Shown: positions 20,632-32,937, numbered from the stretch's first letter. The stretch is 64,000 nt of DNA from Lucinisca nassula (GCA_963580285.1 OY757011.1:100718316-100782315), one strand, 5' to 3'. Notes: generated from the letters alone by a model not told the origin. Program-made: numbers and translations.

Positions 20632-23600
20632 ATTCTGCCGAAGGCTATGTCGCGCCTGTGGGGGCGCAAAGTCACCAAACCATGAAATCTAGGTCAAGGT
20701 CAAACATGGATGCCTGCATTAAAATTTCACTCCTAGTTGCAAGCATGTACCAAGTATCATCAATGAAACTCTTAAAAACAGACTCTTACATCAGGGTGAA
20801 AGTTAGGGTTGTCACACTATTTTACAAAGTCAGTGAACCATAAAATGTAGGTCAAGGTCAGAAATGGATACTTGCATTTAAGTTTCAATTCCTAAATGCA
20901 AGCTTGTACCAAAAACAATTATTGAAGCTCTAATAGATCTTGAGAAATGGACTCTTACATTAGGGTGAAAGTCAGGGTGGTCGCAATAATTCACAAAGTC
21001 GGTGAACCATGAAATATGGGTCAAAGTCAAATATGGATGCTTGCGTTGCAGTTGTAATTCCTAGATGCAAGTTTGTACCAATTATAATTTAAAAAGCTTT
21101 AATAGTTTTCGAGAAATGGACTCTTACATTAGAGTGAAAGTCAGGGTGGTCGCAATAATTCACGAAGTCAGTGAACCATGAAATATAGGTCAAGGTCAGA
21201 TATGGATGCTTGGGTTGAAGTTGCAATGCCTGGATGCAAGTTTGTATCAAGAATGATTAATGAAGCTCTAATAGTTCTCAAGATATGGACTTGCTGACAA
21301 GATTTTATTAAGAAAAAAAACAAGGCATCGCTTGCGATACAAATCCCCTCGCACAAGACAATAAGTGTGTGGAAAACACTGAAATGAACAAAGTCCAACT
21401 TGCTTGAGATATTATCATATGCAACATTTGTGTAAAGTTTGTTTAAAAATCCATCCATAAATGTAGGTTATAGAGTGATGACAATATTTCTCTTAAAATA
21501 GTCATAGGGACCTTGACTTGAGGCCATGGCCGTGAAGAAGATCTTGCTCAAGATATTATCATAAGCATCTTGTGTGTGAAGTTAGATTAAAATCATAAAT
21601 GTAGGCGGTAAAGCAATGGCAAAGTTTTTCTAAAAATAGCCACAGTGACCTTGACCTTGAGGTCATGACCTTGAAAGTCAAGCAACTCGAGATATTACCA
21701 TAAGAAACATTTGTGTGAATTTCTATTAACATCCATCAATAAATGTAGGCACTAGAGCGATGACAAAGATTTTCTCAAGATAGCCACAGTGACCTTGACC
21801 TTGAAAGTCAAAATAGCTCGAGATATTGTCATAAGGAACATTTGTGTGAAGTTATACTGAAATCGGTGAAGAAATGTAAGCGCTAGAGCAATGTCAAAGT
21901 TTTTCTAAAAATAGCCACAATGACCTTGCGTTGAAAGTCAAACTCACTCGAGGTATTGTCATAAGGAACATTTGTGTGAAGTTATATTGAAATCAGTGAA
22001 GAAATATAGTCGCTAGGGCGATGACAAAGTTTTTCTAAAAATAGCCACAGTGACCTTGACCTTGAAAGTCGAAATCACTCAAGATATTGTCGTAAGGAAC
22101 ATTTGTGTGAAGTTATATTGAAATTGGTGAAGAAATGTAAGCGCTAGAGCCTAACAAAGTTTTTCTAAAAATAGCCACAGTGACCTTGACCTTGAAAGTG
22201 GAACTCGCTACAGATATTGTCATAAGGAACATTGTGTAAAAAGAATTAAAATTGGTGAAAAAATGTAAGCGCTAGAGCAATTACAAAGTTTTTCTAAAAA
22301 TAGCCACAGCGACCTTGACCTTGAAAGTCGAACTCTTTCGAGGTATTGTCATAAGGATCATTTGTGTGAAGTTATATTAAAATCGGTGAAGAAATGTAGG
22401 CGCTGGAGCGATGACAAAGTTTTTCTAAAAAAAAGCCATTGTGACCTTGACCTTGAAAGTCGAACTCTTTCGAGGTATTGTCATAAGGATCATTTGTGTG
22501 AAGTTTTATTAAAATCGGTGAAGAAATGTAAGCGCTAGAGCGATGACAAAGTTTTTCTAAAAATAGCCACAGTGACCTTGACCTTGAAAGTGGAACCCCC
22601 TAGAGATATTGTCATAAGGAACATTTGTGTGAAGTTATATTGAAATATGAAGAAATGTAGGCGCTAGGGAGATGACAAAATTTTTCTAAAAAATAGCTAC
22701 AGTGACCTAAACCTTGAGATCATGACCCTGAAAGTCGAACTCGCTGAGATATTGTTATAAGGAACATTTGTATGAAGTTATATTGAAATCAGTGAAGACA
22801 TGCAGGCGTTAGAGCGATGACAAATGTTTTCTTAAAATAACCACAGTGACCTTGACCTTGAGGTCATGACCTTGAAAGTCGAACTCGCGGAGATATAGTC
22901 ATAAGAAACATTTGTGTGAAGTTATATTGAAATCAGTGAAGAAATGTAGGCGCTAGAGCGATGACAATTTTTTTTTAAAAATAGCCACAGTGACCTTGAC
23001 CTTGAAAGTGGAGCCCGCTAGAGATATTGTCATAAGGAACATTTGTGTGAAGTTATATTGAAATCGGTGAAGAAATGTAGGCGCTAGAGCGATGACAAAT
23101 TTTTTTCTAAAAAATAGCTCGGTGACCTTGACCTTGAGGTCATGACCCTGAAAGTTGAACTCGCTGAGATATTGTCATAAGGAAGATTTGTGTGAAGTTA
23201 TATTGAAATCAGTGAAGACATGTAGGCGCTAGAGCGATGACAAAGTTTTTCTTAAAATAGCCACAGTGACCTTGACCTTGAGGTCATGACCTTGAAAGTC
23301 GAACTTGCAGAGATATTGTCATAAGAAACATTTGTGTGAAGTTATATTGAAATCAGTGAAGAAATGTAGGCGCTAGAGCGATGACAAAGTTTTTCTAAAA
23401 ATAGCCACAGTGACCTTGACCTTGAGGTCATGACCTTGAAAGTCGAATCGCTCGAGATATTGTCATAAGAAACATTTGTGTGAAGTTATATTGAAATCAG
23501 TGAAGAAATGTAGGCGCTAGTGTGATAACAAAGTTTTTCTAAAAATAGCCACAGTGACCTTGACCTTGAGGCCATCACCTTGAAAGTCGAACTCGCTCGA

Positions 23601-26185
23601 GATATTTTTATAAGGAACATTTGTGTGAAGTAATATTGAAATTGGTGAAGAAATGTAGGCGCTAGAGCGATGACAAAGTTTTTATAAAAAATAGCCACAG
23701 TGACCTTGACCTTGAGGTCATGACCTTGAAAGTCGAACTCGCTCGAGATTTTTTTATAAGGAACATTTGTGTGAAGTTTTATTGAAATTGGTGAAGAAAT
23801 GTAGACGCTAGAGCGATGACAAAGTTTTTATAAAAATAGCCACAGTGACCTTGACCTTGAGGTCATGACCTTGACAGTCGAACTCGCTCGAGATTTTTTA
23901 TAAGGAACATTTGTGTGAAGAAATATAGTCGCTAGGGCGATGACAAAGTTTTTCTAAAAATAGCCACAGTGACCTTGACCTTGAAAGTCGAAATCACTCA
24001 AGATATTGTCGTAAGGAACATTTGTGTGAAGTTATATTGAAATTGGTGAAGAAATGTAGGCGCTAGAGCGATGACAATGTTTTTCTAAAAATAGCCACAG
24101 TGACCTTGACCTTGAGGTCATGACCTTGAAAGTCGAACTGACTCGAGATTTTTTATAGGTAAAATTTGTGTGAAGTTATATTAAAATCGGTCAAGAAACG
24201 AAGGCGCTAGAGCGATGACAAAAGTACGTACGGGACAACTGCTATATCCGCCCTCACAACTATGTTGTGCGAGGGGATGATAAAAAAATTCAAAGGGCAA
24301 TAACTCTTGAAAGGGGCATAATCCGGATGAGAAAAAAATACGCGTCAGCTTATTTTCCATTAGGAATGCATATATGAAATTTCAAAACCATAGCATGCAC
24401 AGTTCTAAAGTTATGCTATGCATCACTTTTAGCATTCATTACAATGGGCACAAATTACCAAAATGACAAAGGGCCATAACTCACTAAAGTATTTTTCGGA
24501 ATTTTGTCAAAAGTTAATCAGTTCATATACTCATCACCACCCATATACTCAAGAACATTCAAGGCTCTAGCTCCAAAAGTGTTTGAGATATTTTGCTGAC
24601 AAGATTTTATTAAAAAAATTTCAAAGGGCAATAACTCTTGAAAGGGGCATAATCCGGACGAGAAAAAAAGATGCGTCTGCTAATTTTCCATGAGGAATCC
24701 ATATATGAAATTTCAAAACCCTAGCATACACGGTTCTAAAGTAATGCTATGCATCACTTTTAGCATACATTACAATGGGCACAAATTACGAAAATGACAA
24801 AGGGCCATAACTCACAAAGTACTTTTCAGAATTTTGTCAAAAATTAATCAGTTCATCTACTCATCACAACCAATATATTCACCAACTTTCAAGGCTCTAG
24901 CTCCAATAGTTTTTGAGATATCTTGCTGACAAGATTTTATTAGAAAAATTTCAAAGGGCAATAACTCTTGAAGGGGGCATAATCTGGAAGAGAAAAAAAA
25001 TACGCGTCAGCTAATTTTCCATGAGGAATCCATATATGACATTTCAAAACCCTAGCATACACGGTTCTTAAGTTATGCTATGCATCACTTTTAGCATACA
25101 TTATAATGGGCACAAATTACCAACATGACAAAGGGCCATAACTCACAAAGTATTTTTTTGAATTTTGTCAAAAGTTAATCAGTTCATCTACTCATCACCA
25201 CCAATATATTCACCAACTTTCAAGGCTCTAGCTCCAAAAAATTTTGAGATATCTTGCTGACAAGATTTTAAAAGAAAAATTTCAAAGGGCAATAACTCTT
25301 GAAGGGGGCATAATCCGGAAGAGAAAAAAAATACGCGTCAGCTTATTTTCCATCAGAAATGCCTATATGAAATTTCAAAACTATAGCATACAGGGTTCTG
25401 AAGTTATGCTATGCATCACTTTTAGCATACATTACAATGGGCACAAATTACCAAAATTTCAAAGGGCCATAACTCACAAAGTATTTTTCAGAATTTTGTC
25501 ATAAGTTAATCAGTTCATCTACTCATCACCACCAATCTATTCACCAACGTTCAAGGCTTTAGCTCCAATAGTTTTTGAGATATCTTGCTGACAATATTTT
25601 ATTAAAAAAAATTCAAAGGGCAATAACTCTTAAAGGGGGCATAATCTGGACGAGAAAAAAAAATAAGCGTCAGCTAATTTTCCATGAGGAATCCATATAT
25701 GAAATTTCAAAACCCTAGCATACACGGTTCTAAAGTTATGCTATGCATCACTTTTAGCATACATTACAATGGGCACAAATTACCAAAATGACAAAGGGCC
25801 ATAACTCACAAAGTATTTTTCGGAATTTTATCAAAAGTTAATCAGTTCATCTACTCATCACCACCAATATATTCACCAACTTTCAAGGCTCTAGCTCAAA
25901 TAGTTTTTGAGATATCTTGCTGACAAGATTTTATTCAAAAAATTTCAAAGGGCAATAACTCATGAAGGGGGCATAATCCGGACGAGAAAAAATATACGCG
26001 TCAGCTAATTTTCCATGAGGAATCCATATATGAAATTTCAAAACCCTAGCATACACGGTTCTATAGTTATGCTATGCATCAAAAGCGTAACGGACGGACG
26101 AACGGACGAACAGACGAACGGACGAACGAACCAGAAGCAATATGCCCCTCCAACTTTTTCAAAGTTAGGGGCATAAAAAAAAGCC
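20632..26185. mobile_element. large pearl/Helentron-like element with two core arrays, nested host
   Basis: Starts near a GGCTATGTCGCGCCTGTGGGGGCGC segment. Array one (20680-21300) has about four units of 155 bp with AGGTCAAGGTCA. Array two (24290-26085) has about 5.5 units of 325-335 bp, each with CAAAGGGCAATAACTCTTGA and GGCATAATCCGGA. It closes with a GACGGACGAACGGACGAAC microsatellite (26090-26130) and a hairpin, TATGCCCCTCCAACTTT / AAAGTTAGGGGCATA. TTGCTGACAAGATTTTATTA, a junction of array-two units, also occurs at 21290, so the element at 21340-24277 appears to be inserted inside this one. Confidence 0.65.
21340..24277. mobile_element. nested pearl/Helentron-like element, about 20 core units
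   Basis: The ends ATCCCCTCGCACAA (about 21345) and TTGTGCGAGGGGAT (about 24263) are perfect 14-bp inverted repeats. Between them is a tandem array of about 20 units of 120-145 bp, each with GTGACCTTGACCTTGA, often AGGTCATGACCTTGAAAGTC, then ATTGTCATAAGGAACATTTG and GCGCTAGAGCGATGACAAAG. The units differ mainly by presence or absence of the 12-bp AGGTCATGACCT palindrome. Confidence 0.85.
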
Positions 26186-26677
26186 TTCATCAACGAAAAA
26201 CGGTACCAAAATATTCTTAATTTCATGCATTTTCATGCTTGTTTTGACAGAAGTGACTTCATACTGAGGAGCAATATCTAGCAAAGCTGTCCTTTTGGCC
26301 GGATTAAAAAAAACTTCTGAGAAGGTAGAGTCAAAAAACTATTCAAATCAAGCGACATGTGTGCTTTTTGTTCGTTTTCTAGAACAATATGGGTGATAAA
26401 ATTTAAGATTAATTTTACATTTTTTTTTAATGACACTCCCTCCAGAAACCTCATTCTCTATTTCACATGAAAAGCTAATCACTCTATTACATGAAATGTC
26501 AATCCCCTAGATGCCTATGGGAAAATGTCAATCTTTTGAAGCAACTGCCAATGACAAAGAAATGACAATTACTTGCCTAGATATGAAATGTCAGTCGTAA
26601 AATGCTCAAAATGGTTTTATTCCGGACGAGCCCCCAATTTCTGTTACGAATCAAGTATAGTAGAAAAGAAAAGCAAA

Positions 26678-26872
26678 CATAGTGTAGATTATATTTTCTT
26701 GTCCTTTGGGATCATTGATTCCATTGTGGAATTTTGAAAATATCTGAGGGTCACTGATGAGGCCTAATTGGCCGAAACTAGCTGGTCTGGCCCAGAAAAC
26801 ATCTACACTCCATATATTTCTGTTCTGCGTTGTATTCTTTGCTTCCAAAGGATAGCCGTATTATAGAACGTA
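26678..26872 (+). mobile_element. hammerhead-ribozyme retroelement fragment
   Basis: From CATAGTGTAGATTATATTTT to GGATAGCCGTATTATAGAAC, this aligns with the same blocks at 49395-49600 and, inverted, at 43375-43570. It contains the ribozyme at 26748-26793. Partial copy. Confidence 0.8.
26748..26793 (+). ncRNA. type I hammerhead ribozyme
   Basis: The core reads CUGAUGA (26754-26760), stem II GGCC/GGCC with a 5-nt loop, then GAAA. Stem III is ACUAG/CUGGU and nearly self-complementary. Stem I pairs GGGUCA with UGGCCC (one G-U). The cleavage triplet is GUC, with cleavage predicted after C26787. All conserved core bases are present, so self-cleavage is plausible. Confidence 0.88.
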
Positions 26873-27024
26873 TTTAAAGATACCAAAATTTATTGACAAA
26901 ATCTTTTAACTTTACTCTGAATCTATCTTTATAATCCTATTTATTAATCCCACAGAAAAATCACTGTGTCAAAAAGAATAATAATCCTCAAGTAATCCAA
27001 ACAGGATTGAGAATGCAATTTTTC

Positions 27025-27292
27025 ATTACGAAAACACGCCTATTCAAATATATTGGAAATTATACTACAAAAAAAATGAAATTCTTTAGATGAAAAATTG
27101 TGATATTTTTCTTATTCCTGCTCAAAATATAGATTGTGGGTACTCGTTAGAACCGGTTCTAACGAGTACCCAATTATCTATATTTTAGAGCAGAAATAAA
27201 AAAAATAAGGTTTACCCCTGTAAACCCCATTTTTCCTATATAAAAGAGGGGTTAAAGGGGTCAAAACTATATAGGCATGTTTTCGTAATGAT
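27025..27292. mobile_element. MITE family A
   Basis: Ends CATTACGAAAACACGCCTAT and ATAGGCATGTTTTCGTAATG. The hairpin at 27130-27180 has lost its inner CCGCCTC/GAGGCGG part, leaving GTACTCGTTAGAACC directly joined to GGTTCTAACGAGTACC. Confidence 0.88.
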
Positions 27293-27560
27293 TAGACATC
27301 CAAACTGAAAACTATGGAAATTATGATCCATTTTATATAGTGAAGGGAGATTCTGGAATATTGTAGAATGAAATTACCACATATGCTAAAATAATGTAAT
27401 CTCGAAGTCGCTGGATTACTCTTTAATCTACTTTCTTGTAAATAACATGTTTACCAGCTATTATTCTCTGTCTCAATATTCAAGAAAAATCTTTCTGAAA
27501 ATAAATTATTAAACAAATCCACTGGGTGTAATATGAGGATGAGAAATAAAATCGTATACA

Positions 27561-28900
27561 TAACGCCGTTCAGATCCCCACCCCTAAGCCATATACATGC
27601 ATATTATTGTTCTTTATGACAAGACGCATCCTATTGAAACTGGGAGATATTAGTAAATCTAATTACCTTGGTCGGTAGCACAAACTATCAGGTGAAATAC
27701 CCACCGTGTACCAGCAAATCCGGAACTTGTTACTCAAAAGTACCAGCGAAACCAATATCGCAGGTACGGCACACAGTAGGGTAAGTTAAAACTTTTAACG
27801 GGCTTCTACCGGGTTTTGTCCTTTAAAACAAAATGAATATGTGCCAGAGAGATATCTAGCTCTTGTCTGCTTCCACGAGTGATAACAACTCACTGGCAAT
27901 TGTTAAACAAAATGAAATCCTGACAGCTTGTACCAACATCAAATAATCTATATCGTGGAAAGTACCAGTTTTTGCTTTGAATATGGGCCACTTTTCATGC
28001 CGGAACATTCTGTTGGCTAGAAAAAGATGAGTAGCTGTGTATGTCTTCACTGAAACACCCGCTTTTTACTGTAGTTTTCGCGCGTGCCGAAAAAAGGAGG
28101 AAAGGAATTTCTGTTCGTGAAAAGAAGTTTTTGTTCTACGAATTAAAGAGCTCAAATAGCTTCTACATTGTTTTTGTGATATTTACAACCAGGATGGAAG
28201 CTATGTTATGTTTTGAGGCTGTTATTTATAGCTTTTGGGAATGGATATCATCGACAAAATAAACTTGAATAAAAGGTCGTGAAGGGGTTCATTTCTTTTG
28301 CGAAATGAAGATTATTCAAACTAAATAAAGGGTGATTTTGTAAGCATATCATATTCTAATTATTTTAAATTATAACTTTGGCCTATAATATGTTTGTTTG
28401 TTTGTTTGTTTGGTCGTCTTTTAGTCCTTTTAAGCCATATTTTACTTTATGGATATGTTTTTTCGACGATCATGGAGGTGCATGCATGTTATATTTTTCA
28501 TCTTGAATATTCTACTTCATCTTAGAACAGTTTAGCAACAAAATAGACAATATTAAGTTACTTGTATTAAATGTGTTTATTTCCTTTAAGCGACATAGAC
28601 ATCAAACAATTACTTGTATAAAAAGTGTTTATTTCCTTTAGGCGACTTAGACATCAAACAGTTACTTGTTTAAAAAGTGTTCATTTCCTTCAAAAGGAAG
28701 GTGACGATGTCTTTAGATTAACTTCCTTTCACAGATTTTCTTTCAATTCACAAAAGGAAGTTGTTCCTTTCGTTATACTATAACGAACAACTTGAAAACA
28801 TAAAATAACTTCCATTCTATTTGTAACTATTTTGTAAACATAGAACAATAAAATAAAACTCCGTTTCGAAGGAAATAGCTTTCACAATAGGAAGATTCCT
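27561..28900. other. no gene seen; AT-rich DNA
   Basis: The frame at 28041-28262 (73 codons) has no splice sites or motif I can support. A (TTTG)n run is at 28390-28410. A weakly repeated TTACTTGTATAAAAAGTGTTT / ATTTCCTTTAGGCGAC unit occurs three times at 28558-28695. Confidence 0.45.
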
Positions 28901-29023
<123 letters not shown>

Positions 29024-29124
29024 ATATCAGTTTCAAATACCTCCAACAAAAACTAGGCTGCATATTAGTTACACTGTCGTAGATATGCCCCACCCATCGT
29101 GGTTTGGGTAAATTTGGCCACGCA

Positions 29125-29655
29125 GGGCTGTTTGTTTGTTTGATTTAAGGTTTAACGTCCCCGTAAACACTGTATAGTCCATTTTGGAGACCCTGCTTCC
29201 AATTTTGTGGACCTTTTACACGACATTGAGATGAAACGACACCTCAAGCCATGCCGCCGAATGAAACCAATCGTGTTTATAAGCATGAACGGTCCGATTC
29301 GCACCGCTGTGCCTGGGCAGGCTTAGATTCTCTAAACGGATTACTAATACTCGTGTGCGGTCGGTTTCAGCTCTGCGTGGAAGCATCATGCAGCCCATCT
29401 ATTTCTTCAAGCCCCGATGGGCGGGGGCCGCCAGGCAGGCGTGAAACCGACCAAAAATGCGTACTGGTAAACCGCTCAGAAGGCCTAAGCCTACCCAGGC
29501 AAAGTGGTGCGAGTCGGATCATCCCTGAATATAAACCCTATTGGTTTGTTTGGGCTGCAGGGCTTTAGCTGTCATCTATATCAGATAAAAGTCGTAAAAA
29601 AATGACCTAAATAGTAGTTACGGGGACGTAAAACGTCAATTCAATCAAACAAAAC
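29125..29655. mobile_element. two SINE-C copies head to head
   Basis: A minus-strand copy (29128-29428, from GGTTTAACGTCCCC to GCCCCGATGGGCGGGGGC) abuts a + strand copy (about 29425-29655, ending GGGGACGTAAAACGTCAATT). They share the GATGGGCGGGGGCC 5' end. Confidence 0.82.
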
Positions 29656-29726
29656 CTTGTCGTAGCCCTGATCAGACATCGCAGAATGTGGCGTCTGATT
29701 ATGGTCTACACTGTTTGCTGAGAGAC

Positions 29727-30170
29727 CAGGGGCCAGTTGTTCAAAACTAACGACGTTGTTAGTGAACAAATCGTTCAAAGTTTGAACATTTCAGATTGCA
29801 AAAATATTAATGGTCCTGCAGGAAAATGTGAGCAGCTTTTGCAAATGCGAGCGCTGCCCACGTTCTTCAGCAAAAAAAAAAAAAACACACACTGTTTCAA
29901 GGTATGTTGCTTACCTGGGGCCAGTTGTTCAAAACTAACGACGTCGTTAGTTAACGTATCGTTAAAACTTTGATCATTAAATATGACAAATATGCTGAAA
30001 TTTATGCTGAAAAATTGTGAGCAGCTTTTGCGGACGCAAAAGCTACTCACATTTTTTTCAGCAAAAACACCAAAATTTACGATATTGTACTTGCTAGAAC
30101 AGTTAACAATATTACCACTAACAAGCTCGTTAAGCTAACGATGCTTTGAACATTTGGCCCAAGAACAGTT
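29727..30170. mobile_element. two GGGGCCAGTTGTTCAAA MITEs
   Basis: One truncated copy (29727-29915) and one full copy (29918-30170). GGGGCCAGTTGTTCAAAACT at one end and GCTTTGAACATTTGGCCC at the other. TAACGACGTCGTTAGTTAAC and GTTAGCTTAACGAGC-type palindromes lie inside. Other copies are at 30340-30570 and 63720-63945. Confidence 0.82.
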
Positions 30171-30339
30171 AACATTTTGACCAATAAAGAGCTCGTTAAG
30201 CTAATGATGCTTTGTTCATCTGGACCCAGGTCTTGTTTGTTTGAATTCAGGTTTAACATCACCCTCAACACTTTGGAGACGCTGCTTCGAGTTTTGTGGG
30301 GTTGTGATGAAATAACAATGAAACCAATAGGGCTTATAT

Positions 30340-30570
30340 ACCAGGGCCCAGTTGTTCAAAGCATTGTTAGCTTAACGAGCTTGTTAGTGGTCATATTGTT
30401 AACTGTTCTAGCAAGTACAATATCGAATTTTTTTTATTTTTGCTGAAAAAATGTGAGCAGCTTTTGCATCCATTTTAGAAAAAATATTAGCATATTTGCC
30501 ATAATAAATGATCAAAGTTTTAATGATACGTTAACTAACGACGTCGTTTGTTTTGAACAACTGGCCCCTG
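30340..30570. mobile_element. GGGGCCAGTTGTTCAAA MITE, full copy
   Basis: Starts CCAGGGCCCAGTTGTTCAAA and ends TTTTGAACAACTGGCCCCTGG. Flanks a SINE-C fragment at 30228-30345. Confidence 0.85.
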
Positions 30571-31039
30571 GTATTTAAGGGATAAAAAACAGTCTAAGTC
30601 CCCGCTCAGGACCATTTTTCTTGCTTTCACGCTTTTCTTGCTTTCAAAGAGCTTTGATTTTCTTCTTATTTTTTTACACACATGAGTTCGTGTGCTCGTT
30701 AGAACGGCCTCGGTGAGTATTCGCAAACTATGTTTCGAGTTATATTACGGCGTCTGATCCAGGTTTACACAGTTTTCTAAAAGCATAGGACTTAAAGGTC
30801 CATGTCCATTTTACAGCCAACACTCAGACACAATCGACACACCAGCTCTGACAGTACGCTGAATGCTTACCTGAAAGAAATGTCTCCCACTGGAATTCGA
30901 CCAGGACTTGGAGAAAAAAAACTAAATCGTCAGACTGGCTATATTTTTGTCTTTAGGTGGGCAGCAAACCAAGATTTTTTTATTGTCGGCGATGAACAGT
31001 GTTATAAATCCCACTTAATACAGTGACATTGGGTTTTCA

Positions 31040-31175
31040 AGAGTATACATTTTGCTTGTTTTAGCTCAAATATAGATTGTGGGTGCTCGTTAGAACCGCC
31101 TCAATGAGGCGGTTCTAACGAGCGCCCGCAGTCTATCTTGAAAGAGAAATATGGAAAGTATCACAATATTTCATT
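31040..31175. mobile_element. MITE piece with well-kept hairpin
   Basis: The hairpin at 31072-31135 has GTGGGTGCTCGTTAGAACC, CCGCCTCAATGAGGCGG and GGTTCTAACGAGCGCCCGC. It lies about 115 bp upstream of the first sulfotransferase exon. Confidence 0.8.
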
Positions 31176-31261
31176 AGAAAAAGACATACAAGACGTTGTC
31201 TAACATGGTAATCCAATGTATAATTAAGTTCCTTAGATTTTCTTTTTCAGAAAAACCGATA

Positions 31262-31364
31262 ATGCCACGTTGTAGAAAGTGTTCAAAAGCGGCGCAGATT
31301 CTTTGCTTACTCTTGCCATGTGCATTATTCCTGTACACAAGCCACCGTGTTTCCTTACACAACG
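31262..31364 (+). CDS. carbohydrate sulfotransferase, exon with signal anchor
   Basis: The exon runs 31251-31364: acceptor TTTTCTTTTTCAG before it, donor ACG|GTAAGT after it. The ATG at 31262 opens a short basic tail (PRCRKCSK), a hydrophobic helix (AAQILCLLLPCALFLYT) and a luminal start, the N-terminus of a type II Golgi membrane protein. It ends after one base of a codon (phase 1). The 74-bp exon at 50046 completes that codon and hands over in phase 0, exactly what the catalytic exon at 62333 needs. No in-frame stop separates the acceptor from the ATG, so an earlier start in an upstream exon is not excluded. The link to the catalytic exon is inference from phase, strand and topology; transcript reads would settle it. 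Confidence 0.68.
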
Positions 31365-31429
31365 GTAAGTATCACGTTGAGACGTAGTCATGTAGGAATA
31401 TTACATGAACAGAAAATCCGTTCCCAGGC

Positions 31430-31990
31430 TTACTGTCCGGCATCACGAGATGTGCCGCACCGAGGGTCACTATCCGGCATCACGGGGCTTGCTGCCTCTA
31501 CAACACTGTCCGGCAACATTAGTCTTGCCGTCCAGAGGTTCACTGTCTTGCGTCACGAGGCGTGTCATCCTGAGGGCCACTGTCCGGTAACACGAGGCTT
31601 GCCGTCCGATTATCGCTGTCGGGCATCACGAGTCTCGCCGATACGAGGGTCAGTAGTCTTGCCGTCCCGTGGATGACTGTCCGGCATCACGGGATTTGCA
31701 GTCCCGAGGGTCACTATACGGCAATACTAGTCTTGTCTCCCCGAGGTTCATTGTCTGTCTTCACGAGACTTACCTCCAGAGGGTCACTGTCCGGCATCTT
31801 GAGTCTACAGTCCCATGGTTCAATGTCCGTCATCATGAGGCTTTCCGTCCCGGGGGTCACTGTCCGGCAACATAGGTCTGCTATCCCGTGGTTCACTGTC
31901 CGGCATCACGAGTCATGACGCCTCGAGGGTCATTGTCCAGCATCACGGGACTTACCGCCCCGATGATCACTGTCCGGCATCATGAGGTTA
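31430..31990. repeat. minisatellite, about 14 units of 40 bp
   Basis: Units follow GGTCACTGTCCGGCATCACGAG plus CTTGCCGTCCCGAG with substitutions. The Ser/Arg/His-rich frames on both strands come from the repeat. It begins about 65 bp after the splice donor of the first sulfotransferase exon, so it is intronic. Confidence 0.92.
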
Positions 31991-32059
31991 ACATGTATTT
32001 TCTATATTAGCGTGTATTTTTGATAATGCAGTCACTACAATTGCTACCGTGATGACATT

Positions 32060-32345
32060 GCGTTGTTTGTTTGAATTGATGTTTAAACGTACCCATCAAC
32101 ATTGTATAGGTCATTCTGGAGACGTTGCTTCCAATTTTGTGGGACTTTTACCCGACATTGAGATTAAATGACAGCTCCAGCCCTCTCGCCCTATGAAACT
32201 TGTTTATAAGCATGGACGGTCCGACTTGCACTGCTTTTGACTGGTCAGGCTTAGATCCTCTAAGCGGATTTCCAGTACTCGTGTGCGGTCGATTTCAGCT
32301 CTGCGTGGAAGCATCATGCAGGCCATCTATATCTTCAAGCCCCGG
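32060..32345 (-). mobile_element. SINE-C copy
   Basis: Reverse-strand copy from GTTTAAACGTACCCATCAACA to TATATCTTCAAGCCCCGG, truncated at the 5' GC-rich end. Confidence 0.8.
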
Positions 32346-32545
32346 TGACATTGCTGTGACGTTTAGAGACGCCGTTGAGTTCAGTAACGTCAACCTAAAC
32401 GACGGCGTACAAGACGGCCTATAGGTCAACAACCATTGAACATCAGGGTTTCCTTATCGATGTATAAGAATTTTGCAAACCCGTTTTACGTAGAAATGCA
32501 AAAGAGTAGAGATAACGGAAAAGATGAATTTGAATAAAAAAAAAA

Positions 32546-32802
32546 GATATATGTGCCGGGGCACAGCATTTCCTACAATTTACATGTGCGCCCAGTGTAG
32601 AATCAGATCAGACTAAGCATCCATGTGGTCTGACCAGAGACTTCTCTTGTTGCATGAAGTAGCACTGAAGACTTAGCTATCCTAAGAGCGCTCAACGAAG
32701 ATTCTGATCAGACTGCTCGGATGCGAAGGCTGATCTGAGTGTCCGCTGGGCGCACATGTCAATTGTGGGAACTGCTGTTCCCCGGTTCATATATATTTCA
32801 TC
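32546..32802. mobile_element. MITE with TGTGCCGGGGCACAGCATTT ends
   Basis: The left TATGTGCCGGGGCACAGCA, ATTTACATGTGCGCCCAG and right CTGGGCGCACATGTCAATTG, GCTGTTCCCCGGTTCATATA are inverted. The inside holds AGATCAGACTAAGC-type and GATTCTGATCAGACTGC segments. A related piece lies at 33957-34125. Confidence 0.78.
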
Positions 32803-32937
32803 TCGTATGTAGAAAAGATCAGATTAAATAACTCGTGCTTCGCACTCAGAAATATACTGATATTTTCAACACAACTGATGATATTATAACTTTATATCTA
32901 CTCAAAGAAGAAGTAAATGTCTACGGAAGACTTTTTT

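Larger units (their letters stand above)
26220..27560 (-). mobile_element. Gypsy leader, primer-binding site and LTR fragment
   Basis: On the minus strand, 26636-26619 reads as an 18-nt site that matches the tRNA-Pro primer-binding site known from other LTR retroelements at 17 of 18 positions. The neighbouring 26641 edge starts TGTTACGA, like the other LTR copies at 36100 and 47220. 26220-26618 matches the leader at 45660-47195. The LTR part runs on to about 27560 but is split by a hammerhead element and a MITE. Confidence 0.72.

Noticed and set aside
21480..24230. CRISPR-like array of regularly spaced repeats
   Set aside because: Units are contiguous, diverged and lie in a eukaryotic element with inverted ends. 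There are no unique spacers.
31320..31918. Several Ser/Arg/His-rich reading frames
   Set aside because: They are translations of the 40-bp minisatellite, partly overlapping the sulfotransferase exon in another frame.
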